Assembly (NCBI RefSeq): GCF_017893965.1
Contig: NZ_CP054142.1
Coordinates: 124,001-188,000, forward strand
Source of the DNA: Treponema parvum
Lineage (GTDB): Bacteria > Spirochaetota > Spirochaetia > Treponematales > Treponemataceae
Length of the DNA: 64,000 nt
Direction of reading: 5' to 3'
Shown: in pieces, positions 24,750 to 31,708 of the stretch
Layout of the letters: every line of letters begins with the position of its first letter
Numbering within the stretch: the first letter of the stretch is position 1
Notes under the pieces: generated by a model
Database searches by the model: none
The model's input: only the letters and a program-made list of their open reading frames with translations
Told to the model about the DNA's origin: nothing
Position numbers and translations under genes: made by a program

Positions 24750-25823
24750 TCAAAAAGATAAAAAATTTTTTGAATATAAACTCACTTCGCCGCTTTGTAA
24801 TGTCTGGTAAGTTCCGTCGCTTTTTTTTACAACTAAGGCCGCGTCTTCCGTTATGTCCACGGCTTTTGCCGTATATTTTTCTTCTACGCCTATGACGGGA
24901 GTTATTTCCAGAGTCTTACCGAGCAGAAAATTTAATTGCTTGTATTCACTTATTATATCTTTTGCTTCGGAAGAAAGAGGATCGTTTTCCTGTTCGGCGT
25001 ATATGTGTGAAAGTTCCAGCGCAGTTTGCGCTGCAAGCTCGTTGCGCTTTGCCGGCTCTCCTTTTGTTCCCAAAATAGATCCTGCGGTATCCGCTATCCG
25101 TGCCGGAAACCCTTTTGCATCCTCGTATATGTTGATCCCTATCCCTATAACGGTGGCTTCAATTCTTCCCGTTTCAAAGTCCGTAATTCCTTCGGTCAAA
25201 ATTCCGCATACTTTTTTGCCGTTTACGAAAATATCGTTTACCCATTTTATTTTAGGTTCCGCTTTATACAATCTTTTAAAAACACGGCACACCGCTACGG
25301 CAGCTGAGGCTGTCATCTTTGCCGGATGAACAAGGTTTTTTTGCGGAATGTAAATCATGGATAAATAGACTCCTGTTTTTGCCGGCGAATAAAATTCTCT
25401 ACCCAAGCGGCCGCGCCCAGCCGTCTGTTCATTTGCGATTATGACCAGTTTGTGAAGCTTTTTCCCTTCAGGCGTAAGAGCCCCAAGCGTGTCGCGCAAT
25501 ATTCCGGCCTGTGCACACAGGCGCTTTGCTTCAAGATTCGTGGAATCGAGCCGGTCGTAAACACAAAACCGTATGCCATCCTTCGGTAGAACAAAAGATT
25601 CCATCGCAGACAGGGATAAATTTTCTTCACTGTTCTCCAATCGGTATCCGCGGTTTGTGACGCCTTCGATCTTTATTCCGTCTTTGGCAAGAGCCTTTAT
25701 CGCCTTCCAAACCGCCGTTCTGGAAACTCCGCATTTTTCAGCCAATTCCTGTCCGGATATGAAAACTCCACTTTCCTGCGCTGCAGAGAGCTCTTTAAAA
25801 ACGAATTGTTTCGTTGAAATCAT
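24750..25823 (-). CDS. birA: Biotin-[acetyl-CoA-carboxylase] ligase / biotin operon repressor
   Basis: About 357 residues with the full bifunctional BirA layout: N-terminal winged helix (ISGQELAEKCGVSRTAVWKAIKAL), central ligase domain with DSTNLEAKRL, the biotinyl-AMP loop GRGRLGREFYSP and KWVNDIFVNGKKVCGILTE, and a C-terminal SH3-like domain. It activates biotin with ATP and attaches it to carrier lysines; the HTH implies biotin-dependent repression as well. ATG 25823 is preferred; a TTG at 25838 overlaps the mtnN stop and is an alternative giving coupling. It is the second gene after mtnN. Confidence 0.95.
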   Translation of the reverse strand: MISTKQFVFKELSAAQESGVFISGQELAEKCGVSRTAVWKAIKALAKDGIKIEGVTNRGYRLENSEENLSLSAMESFVLPKDGIRFCVYDRLDSTNLEAKRLCAQAGILRDTLGALTPEGKKLHKLVIIANEQTAGRGRLGREFYSPAKTGVYLSMIYIPQKNLVHPAKMTASAAVAVCRVFKRLYKAEPKIKWVNDIFVNGKKVCGILTEGITDFETGRIEATVIGIGINIYEDAKGFPARIADTAGSILGTKGEPAKRNELAAQTALELSHIYAEQENDPLSSEAKDIISEYKQLNFLLGKTLEITPVIGVEEKYTAKAVDITEDAALVVKKSDGTYQTLQSGEVSLYSKNFLSF

Positions 25824-25834
25824 ATGTTTGCCGA

Positions 25835-26557
25835 TCAAAATAACTTTATCATTTTCTGCACGAGAGCCGCGCTCATTTTTGCGGCGTTTGTTTCGTTAAA
25901 AGAATAAACGGATTCATGTCCGTCGTCCGCCATGTCTGACATGCAGCGTATTATCACAAACGGAATATCGTTTACAAAGGCCGTATGCGCTATCGAAGCT
26001 CCTTCCATTTCGACACACAGGGGATTACAAATTTCACGGATACGGTTTTTTACCTGCTTATCGGAAATAAACTGGTCCCCCGAAGCGATTCTTCCGCTCA
26101 TAAGCTTATGTCCCTTTAATTCGGGAATACCGTCAAAGGCTTTTTGAGCGGCACGGATCATCGTTTTATCGGCTATAAAACAGCTGGTTTGCATCTGTGG
26201 AATTTCCGTAGGCTTATAACCGAAGCCCGTAGCGTCCATGTCATGGTAAACGGCTTGCGTCGAAACCACGAAGTCCAGAACGTCAAGACCCTTTCCGACG
26301 GCGCCGGCTATTCCTGTATTTATAATATGAGTTACGCCGAATTTATAAATCATCGTGAGTGCGCAAAGCGCTGCGTTTACTTTGCCCACGCCGCTTTTTG
26401 CCACAACGATGGGAATTTCATCTATAAGGCCTTCAAAATACTCAGTGCCGCAGTATTTGGCGGCGTTTATCCGCTTTGCTTTTTCATTCGGGGTCATAAG
26501 GTCTTTTAATAAAGAAATTTCCACTTCCATGGCGCCTATAATACCTATCTTTTTCAT
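25835..26557 (-). CDS. mtnN: 5'-methylthioadenosine/S-adenosylhomocysteine nucleosidase
   Basis: A 240-residue nucleosidase of the PNP/UDP superfamily: GIIGAMEVEI at the N-terminus (catalytic Glu in the family), THIINTGIAGAVGKGLDVLD, CVEMEGASIAHTA (substrate-binding E-M-E) and FVIIRCMSDMADD (catalytic Asp region). It cleaves adenine from MTA and SAH, recycling SAM by-products and feeding S-ribosylhomocysteine metabolism. AGGAG lies five bases before the ATG. Confidence 0.96.
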   Translation of the reverse strand: MKKIGIIGAMEVEISLLKDLMTPNEKAKRINAAKYCGTEYFEGLIDEIPIVVAKSGVGKVNAALCALTMIYKFGVTHIINTGIAGAVGKGLDVLDFVVSTQAVYHDMDATGFGYKPTEIPQMQTSCFIADKTMIRAAQKAFDGIPELKGHKLMSGRIASGDQFISDKQVKNRIREICNPLCVEMEGASIAHTAFVNDIPFVIIRCMSDMADDGHESVYSFNETNAAKMSAALVQKMIKLF

Positions 26558-26699
26558 TTTATCTCCTGTGAAAATTTTAATGATCGGTGCAACAATTACG
26601 GAAATCCTGCCGATCGGCGTATCATATACTTAATTTACCGAATTTTTGTTTCAAACCGCAAAAAAACGCATTATATGCGAAAAATTCACACAATTGCGA

Positions 26700-26728
26700 T
26701 TGACATAATTTTTATAATTATATATATT
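26700..26728 (+). promoter_or_regulatory. Consensus promoter without an adjacent gene (sRNA promoter)
   Basis: TTGACA (26700-26705), 17 bases and TATATT (26723-26728), with a predicted start at about A26735. No start codon with ribosome-binding site lies between it and the terminator ending at 26792. Confidence 0.75.
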
Positions 26729-26734
26729 ACTCTT

Positions 26735-26792
26735 ACCAGCAACAAACAACTTAAAGAGCCGCATTCTTCCTCCTTTTTGCGGCTCTTTTTTT
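26735..26792 (+). ncRNA. Candidate small RNA of about 58 nt with anti-Shine-Dalgarno terminator loop
   Basis: The region between a near-perfect promoter and a perfect terminator holds no reading frame. The terminator stem is AAAGAGCCGCA/TGCGGCTCTTT (26753-26763 and 26778-26788) followed by a run of seven T. Its 14-base loop TTCTTCCTCCTTTT is complementary to AAAAGGAGGAAGAA, that is, to strong ribosome-binding sites. CU-rich loops of this sort are used by known sRNAs (for example FsrA of Bacillus) to block translation. The alternative is an attenuated 5' leader of the cupin gene 160 bases downstream. Confidence 0.55.
26753..26792 (+). terminator. Strong intrinsic terminator
   Basis: An 11-bp perfect stem with 14-base pyrimidine loop and seven following T; it ends the candidate sRNA. 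Confidence 0.9.
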
Positions 26793-26951
26793 ATGCCCCC
26801 GCAAGTACTTTATGGTTCAATTTCGAGCTTTTAAAGTGCGATGCTCAAAGCAAGACCCGTCTGTTTTTTTATTGTCAAATTCAGTATATTTATATCACAT
26901 TCAGAACACAATAAAAAGATTTGTGTATTACAAAATGCATGGAGCGACACA

Positions 26952-27275
26952 ATGATAACATATGCGGATAAAATACCTTATAAGGATTTAGGCGGCGGAA
27001 TAGCGCGCAAGGTCGTTACGTATTCGGAAAATCTCATGCTGTGCGAACTTACATTTAAAAAAGGTGCCGTCGGAGCGCTTCACAAACACGTTCACGAACA
27101 AATAGGATATGTTATTTCAGGTTCGTTTGAAGTTGAAGAAGCCGGCGCGGGTAAAAAAATTATAAAAGCCGGAGACGCTTATCAAATCGCGCCGAATGTA
27201 GAGCACGGAGTAGTCGCACTGGAAGATTCCGTCTTGTTGGATATATTTAATCCGATGAGAAAAGATTTTGTTTAA
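26952..27275 (+). CDS. Small single-domain cupin protein
   Basis: A 107-residue cupin_2 protein. Motif 1 is ALHKHVHEQIGYVISGSFEVE (two His and Glu for the metal) and motif 2 is AGDAYQIAPNVEHGV. Such small cupins bind a metal and serve as isomerases, dioxygenases or sensors; pectin-degradation (KdgF-like) relatives exist, but the neighbours here do not point to a pathway. GGAG lies eight bases before the ATG. It stands alone between the candidate sRNA and pepF. Confidence 0.9.
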   Translation: MITYADKIPYKDLGGGIARKVVTYSENLMLCELTFKKGAVGALHKHVHEQIGYVISGSFEVEEAGAGKKIIKAGDAYQIAPNVEHGVVALEDSVLLDIFNPMRKDFV

Positions 27276-27433
27276 GTCTGAAATCTGACGTCCCGCGTCG
27301 GGCGATCGCCGTGCGGGGTTTTCTACGCGCATGTTGATTTTTGCGCCGGACTTTCGTCATGCAGGAATTTTGGCACAGTGGATACTCGCCGCGTACTATA
27401 GGCTGGGCTAAAAAATTCAAAACCGGATAAAAT

Positions 27434-29308
27434 ATGGATATGAAACAAACAAATAAAAACTTAAAAGCCCCCGAGTGGGATCTGAAAAGCATTTATCCTT
27501 CATTGAAGAGCAAAGAATATAAAGACGCTCTTAGGGATTATGAAAAGGGAATGGATGAAATCGATTTGCTGTTTAATTCCGCAAATACGATTTCGGAAAA
27601 AAGCAAAGACAATTTTGACTTTCCCATGTGGCTTAGCATGTACATCTCTTGCGCCGATAAGACAGGCGCCCTTGAAGAATCGCTTGCCGCCTACGCTTAC
27701 ATAATTTATTCCGTCAATACCGTAAATAAGGAATACCTTGACAACCTGTCCCGCATGGAAGAACTGCAGCTTAGGTCGAAAAAACAAGAACTCATCTTCC
27801 GCTCGGTATTAAAGAAAAATATGCGACGTCTTCCGGAATTTTACAGACGCTATCCGGAATTTTCCGACTATGAATTTTTTATAAACGAAGAGCTTGACGA
27901 GCTGTCTCACCAGATGAGCGATGATGAAGAAAACCTCGCTTCTGACTTGCAGCGTACCGGAGGGGACGCGTGGGCGCGGCTTCACGAGCAGCTTATTTCA
28001 AATTTGAAGGACAAGGAAACCGGCAAAACCTTTAACGAATTAAGAAGCGACGCATATTCGCCTGAGGCAAAGACAAGAAAAGATTCCTATAAAAAAGAGC
28101 TTTTTCTGCTTGAACAAAACAGGATCGCTTTTGCCGCGGCGCTGAATAATCTGAAAGGCGAAACCGTTTGTCTGAATAAGCGCCGATCTTGGAAAAACGC
28201 CGTCGACCGCTCGCTTTATTCGGCCAGGATGAGCAAAAAAACTCTTTCTTCCCTGATCGGCGTTATAGAAGAAAGTCTTCCCATGTGGCGCAGATACATG
28301 CGTTTTAAAGCCGAAATTCTGTATAATTCAGGCGCCGCCTCAGCCGGTAAACAAAAAGGGCTTTCGTTTTTCGATATGTTTGCACCCATTCCGGTTCCCT
28401 CCGGATGCAGCGCCGTTGATTCGGTCTTTGACCGCCTGTGGACATTTGAAGACGCAAGGACATATATAATCAAAGAATTTAACTCTTTCAGTAAGGACAT
28501 GGGCGGTTTTGCTGAAAAAGCCTTTGAAAATAACTGGATCGACGCTTCCGTCCGAAGCGGAAAGGTCGGCGGAGCTTATTGCCAGGATTTTCCGGCGCAA
28601 AAAGAATCGCGCGTTTTATCCAATTTTACGGGCTCTTTTTCGGATGTCATAACCCTTGTTCACGAACTGGGGCACGCATACCACCATTCGTGCATAACCG
28701 AAAATCCTTATTTGCTTTCATCTTATCCCATGACTTTGGCGGAAACCGCCAGCACCTTCGCCGAAACCATTGTAAAACAGGACGTCGCTTCTTCGGCAAA
28801 GGGAGCGGACAAAATCCGGCTTCTTGAGTTCGACTTGCAGGATTCGTGTCAAATTTTAGTCGACATTCTAAGCCGCTATTATTTTGAACAGAGCGTATTT
28901 GAAAAGCGCGCTTCCGAAGAACTTACCGCCGATGATTTTTGCGCTCTCATGAGAGATGCTCAGGAACGCTCGTACGGCGAAGGTCTTAATGAAAACCGGC
29001 ACGAGTATATGTGGGCGGTAAAAACGCATTATTACAGCACTTCTTTGGACTTTTATAACTTTCCGTATGCCTTCGGACAGCTGTTCGCCCTGGGGCTTTA
29101 TGCCCGCTACAAAAAGGAAGGACCGGATTTCGCAAAGACCTACCGTCTTTTGCTTTCGGATACCGGAAAAATGAGCTGCGAAGACTTATGCAAAAAAGCG
29201 GGTTTTGACATTACGGAAAAAGATTTTTGGCGCTCCGGCATTTCAATCTACGAAAAGGAATTCAAAGAATTGGAAAATCTTTTTGTCTCTAAAAAACAGC
29301 AGTTGTGA
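27434..29308 (+). CDS. pepF: M3 family oligoendopeptidase F
   Basis: A 624-residue zinc peptidase. The zinc motif HELGHAYHH begins at residue 410, with the third ligand Glu in the ETASTFAET segment 20-odd residues later and the C-terminal YYSTSLDFYNFPYAFGQLFALGLY helix typical of PepF. It cleaves oligopeptides of 7-17 residues in the cytoplasm. Two ATGs are possible (27434 and 27440); a TAAAAT hexamer ends just before 27434, six bases before the second, so 27440 may be the true start of a leaderless message. No ribosome-binding site is seen. Confidence 0.95.
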   Translation: MDMKQTNKNLKAPEWDLKSIYPSLKSKEYKDALRDYEKGMDEIDLLFNSANTISEKSKDNFDFPMWLSMYISCADKTGALEESLAAYAYIIYSVNTVNKEYLDNLSRMEELQLRSKKQELIFRSVLKKNMRRLPEFYRRYPEFSDYEFFINEELDELSHQMSDDEENLASDLQRTGGDAWARLHEQLISNLKDKETGKTFNELRSDAYSPEAKTRKDSYKKELFLLEQNRIAFAAALNNLKGETVCLNKRRSWKNAVDRSLYSARMSKKTLSSLIGVIEESLPMWRRYMRFKAEILYNSGAASAGKQKGLSFFDMFAPIPVPSGCSAVDSVFDRLWTFEDARTYIIKEFNSFSKDMGGFAEKAFENNWIDASVRSGKVGGAYCQDFPAQKESRVLSNFTGSFSDVITLVHELGHAYHHSCITENPYLLSSYPMTLAETASTFAETIVKQDVASSAKGADKIRLLEFDLQDSCQILVDILSRYYFEQSVFEKRASEELTADDFCALMRDAQERSYGEGLNENRHEYMWAVKTHYYSTSLDFYNFPYAFGQLFALGLYARYKKEGPDFAKTYRLLLSDTGKMSCEDLCKKAGFDITEKDFWRSGISIYEKEFKELENLFVSKKQQL

Positions 29309-29346
29309 TTTTCAGGTTCTACTTCCAGCTGTAAATATCGCAGGCC

Positions 29347-30039
29347 TTAAATCGATTTCGCTTTTTTTGTTCGTGTCTTTTTTTCGCTTACGACCAAATA
29401 GCGGATGCGGCATTCGACGATCGCAAAAAGAATCACCGGTATGATAAACCAGTAAAGAAGTCCTGAGTTGCCGGCAAAAAAATTATATAATCCGTGAAAC
29501 AACACTGCAAAAATAAAGGACGTAATATTCGAAGCTTTTTTGCGGAACGACCAGATATATAGGCCTGAAAGTCCTGCGCAAAACGTGTGTATGATTACGG
29601 CTGTAAACATCCTTATCAGTATAAGCTTGTACACTACGCCGATTCCGCCTGAAGATATTTTTTGCAGATAGACCAGCATGTAAATCACCGACTCAAAGCT
29701 GCCGAAAACAAGCCCGCATAAGACGGAACAGGCAAAAAACGCCGGTAATTTCAGCTTTTTATAAGGGAGCAGGAGCATAAAGATCATCTTAAGGCTTTCT
29801 TCGATCAAGCCGTTAAAGACGAGAGCCGTTATCAAAACCGTAAAAAACGTATGAGCCGTAAAGATGGGCAGGCTGAGAACAACATATTCCGTAAAGGCAG
29901 TAGGCAAAACCGCAAGCAGCCCGAGAAAAGAAGCCCAAAGCTCATGGCGGATTTTTAAAGAGGGAACAAGAACTGCGAATATGATAAAAATCGCAACATA
30001 CATTACAAAGCAAAGGGCGATAGGAGCCAAAACGTTCAT
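29347..30039 (-). CDS. PrsW-type intramembrane metalloprotease
   Basis: A 230-residue protein with about seven to eight membrane helices. The family motifs are present: GLIEESLKM (EExxK), GLVFGSFESVIYM (FxxxE), TAVIIHTFCAGLSG (His) and AVLFHGLYNFF (second His). PrsW in Bacillus cleaves the anti-sigma factor RsiW; here no anti-sigma factor is adjacent, so the substrate is unknown. ATG 30039 is chosen because a TTGCAA-17-TATGCT promoter ends six bases before it. Its C-terminus is basic and cytoplasmic. Confidence 0.85.
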   Translation of the reverse strand: MNVLAPIALCFVMYVAIFIIFAVLVPSLKIRHELWASFLGLLAVLPTAFTEYVVLSLPIFTAHTFFTVLITALVFNGLIEESLKMIFMLLLPYKKLKLPAFFACSVLCGLVFGSFESVIYMLVYLQKISSGGIGVVYKLILIRMFTAVIIHTFCAGLSGLYIWSFRKKASNITSFIFAVLFHGLYNFFAGNSGLLYWFIIPVILFAIVECRIRYLVVSEKKTRTKKAKSI

Positions 30040-30045
30040 AGTATC

Positions 30046-30074
30046 AGCATATCTCAACAAAAATTCTTTTGCAA
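30046..30074 (-). promoter_or_regulatory. Promoter of the PrsW-type gene, leaderless type
   Basis: On the minus strand TTGCAA (30069-30074), 17 bases, TATGCT (30046-30051), then six bases to ATG 30039. Confidence 0.6.
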
Positions 30075-30103
30075 TTGAAAATTATTCGTGCATATCTTAT
30101 GCT
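30075..30103 (+). promoter_or_regulatory. Promoter of the shikimate kinase gene
   Basis: TTGAAA (30075-30080), 17 bases, TATGCT (30098-30103); an AAGGA site follows at 30111. Its -35 box abuts the -35 box of the divergent PrsW promoter. Confidence 0.6.
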
Positions 30104-30124
30104 CTTGCCTAAGGAAAAAAGCTT

Positions 30125-30730
30125 ATGTTCTGCCTCACAAGATCCGTCGTTCTCATGGGAATAAAACACTGCGGAAAATCGACACAGGGAAAACTTCTTT
30201 CAAAATATTTTAACTGCCCTTTTTTCGATACAGACGATCAGATACTGAAAATCCGCGGCATGTCCGCAAGAAAAATATACTTGGAAAAGGGCGAAGACGA
30301 ATTTAAAAAAGCGGAAGCCGACGCATGCAAAGAGATATGCAAAAACATTGTCTTTTGCCCTGCCGTAATTGCGACGGGAGGAGGAGTTTGCGACAACGAT
30401 CCTGCTTTGGAAACGCTGCGTTCGTCAGGCGGACTTTTCGTATTTTTAAACGTCACCGAAAAAACCGCTTTCGACAGGATATTAAAAGAAGCGGTTTTTG
30501 AAAACGGCAAAATAAAAAACATTCCCGCCTACATAGCAAAAAAAAGTCCGCACACCGAAGAAGATGTACGGACAATTTTCCATGGTTTTTATAAATGCAG
30601 GAACGATAAATACGCGTCCCTTGCGGATCTTACGCTCTCTTTGAGTTTTCGTTCTGCAAACGAAAACTCAAAAAAGCTCGTTTCCCTGCTACTCGTCGCA
30701 GGAGCCGCCGCACCCTCCGCAACTACCTGA
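30125..30730 (+). CDS. aroK: Shikimate kinase family protein
   Basis: A 201-residue P-loop kinase: GIKHCGKST (residues 12-20), FFDTDDQI (shikimate-binding Asp), a helix with EDEFKKAEADA, and ATGGGVCDN (GGG motif). It phosphorylates shikimate at O3 in chorismate synthesis. The LID region (VFENGKIKNIPAYIAKKSPH) is longer than usual for AroK and the C-terminal 20 residues overlap the convergent slyD-like gene by 42 bases. Divergence leaves room for another small-molecule kinase. AAGGA lies nine bases before the ATG. Confidence 0.8.
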   Translation: MFCLTRSVVLMGIKHCGKSTQGKLLSKYFNCPFFDTDDQILKIRGMSARKIYLEKGEDEFKKAEADACKEICKNIVFCPAVIATGGGVCDNDPALETLRSSGGLFVFLNVTEKTAFDRILKEAVFENGKIKNIPAYIAKKSPHTEEDVRTIFHGFYKCRNDKYASLADLTLSLSFRSANENSKKLVSLLLVAGAAAPSATT

Positions 30731-31210
30731 ACATCCGGAGCAGCCTCCGCCGCAGCCTGAAAGCGGTTCCATGTCTTCCTTTGTCGCGTCGCGAACGCTT
30801 ATGACCTTTACGTCAAAATGCAACTGCTTACCGGCTAATTCATGGTTTGCGTCTATCGTAATTACGTCATCCGTAACTTTTTTTACCGTGACGACGGAAG
30901 GTCCTCCGGGGCTTGAAGCCTGAAACTTCATTCCCTCTTTGATTTCCGTCCCTTCATCGAAATTTTTTCGGGGAACCTCTATAAGCAGAGACTTGTCGTA
31001 TTCTCCGTATCCGTCTTTCGGTTCGATCACGGCGCTAAAAGAATCGCCTTCGGATTTTCCTTCAAGAAGAGCCTCTAGGCCGGAAATAATCTTTCCCGTG
31101 CCGTGAACATATTCAAGAGGGCTTGAGTCTTTTGATGAATCTATGACGGCGCCCGTTTCATCTTTTAAAGTATAGTCGATGCCGACAACTTTGTTTTTTG
31201 TTATAGTCAT
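30689..31210 (-). CDS. slyD: SlyD-like FKBP peptidyl-prolyl isomerase with Cys-rich tail
   Basis: A 173-residue protein with the FKBP domain split by an insert-in-flap chaperone domain (VHGTGKIISGLEALLEGKSEGD, EPKDGYGEYD, IDANHELAGKQLHFDVKV) as in SlyD. The last 25 residues are extremely Gly- and Cys-rich, with eight Cys in CxGxxxxC-type spacing, suited to binding Ni2+ or Zn2+; E. coli SlyD uses a His/Cys tail to feed nickel to hydrogenase maturation. ATG 31210 follows AGGA and directly follows the nfu stop. The gene overlaps the end of aroK on the other strand. Confidence 0.92.
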   Translation of the reverse strand: MTITKNKVVGIDYTLKDETGAVIDSSKDSSPLEYVHGTGKIISGLEALLEGKSEGDSFSAVIEPKDGYGEYDKSLLIEVPRKNFDEGTEIKEGMKFQASSPGGPSVVTVKKVTDDVITIDANHELAGKQLHFDVKVISVRDATKEDMEPLSGCGGGCSGCSGSCGGCGGSCDE

Positions 31211-31211
31211 T

Positions 31212-31460
31212 TTAAAATTCCTGTACAACTTCCTTTACTTCAGGAACTGCATCTTTTAAGAATTCTTCTATTCCCATTTTTAAAGTCATGGTGGACATGG
31301 GGCAAGAACCGCAGGCGCCTACCAAGCGTATGTGCACACGATTTTCGTCATCGAGAGACAAGTATTCCATGTCGCCGCCTTCCGACTGCAAGTAGGGACG
31401 AAATTTATCTAATGCTTCCTTTACGGATTTTTCAAGCGGATTTTCTTTACTGTTTTCCAT
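31212..31460 (-). CDS. Nfu-type iron-sulfur scaffold (NifU C-terminal domain)
   Basis: An 82-residue protein consisting of the NifU C-terminal domain only, with the cluster-binding CGSCPMS (C-x-x-C) at about residues 50-53. It carries Fe-S clusters to target apoproteins. AAGGAGG lies five bases before the ATG. It is the first gene of a two-gene unit with slyD, and a long inverted repeat lies in its upstream region. Confidence 0.93.
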   Translation of the reverse strand: MENSKENPLEKSVKEALDKFRPYLQSEGGDMEYLSLDDENRVHIRLVGACGSCPMSTMTLKMGIEEFLKDAVPEVKEVVQEF

Positions 31461-31482
31461 AATGCCTCCTTGATTTTCATTG

Positions 31483-31571
31483 CGACGTTTAAAATTAAGT
31501 CATTGCAATATAAGGACCTAATTTTAAACGTCGGGGATGGCGAAAAAGTAACAAACTTTTGAGACATCCCC
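31483..31571. other. Two nested hairpins upstream of nfu
   Basis: A perfect 15-bp inverted repeat (arms 31483-31497 and 31519-31533, 21-base loop, arms CGACGTTTAAAATTA type) is followed directly by a second one, GGGGATG (31533-31539) with CATCCCC (31565-31571), which contains AAAAGT/ACTTTT inside. On the minus strand this is the region between the lytic transglycosylase stop and nfu. It may be a terminator plus operator. Confidence 0.6.
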
Positions 31572-31708
31572 TTTAATTCCTTACATTAATATATATAAAT
31601 CTTTGCCGGAAGCATAGATAAAAAATGTTTTTTTTACTTTTTTACGAAAATATTTTTAAGTTTGCGGCTTTTGTAGTACAGCCTTTTGTGCCGCAGCTTT
31701 TGCGGTTT

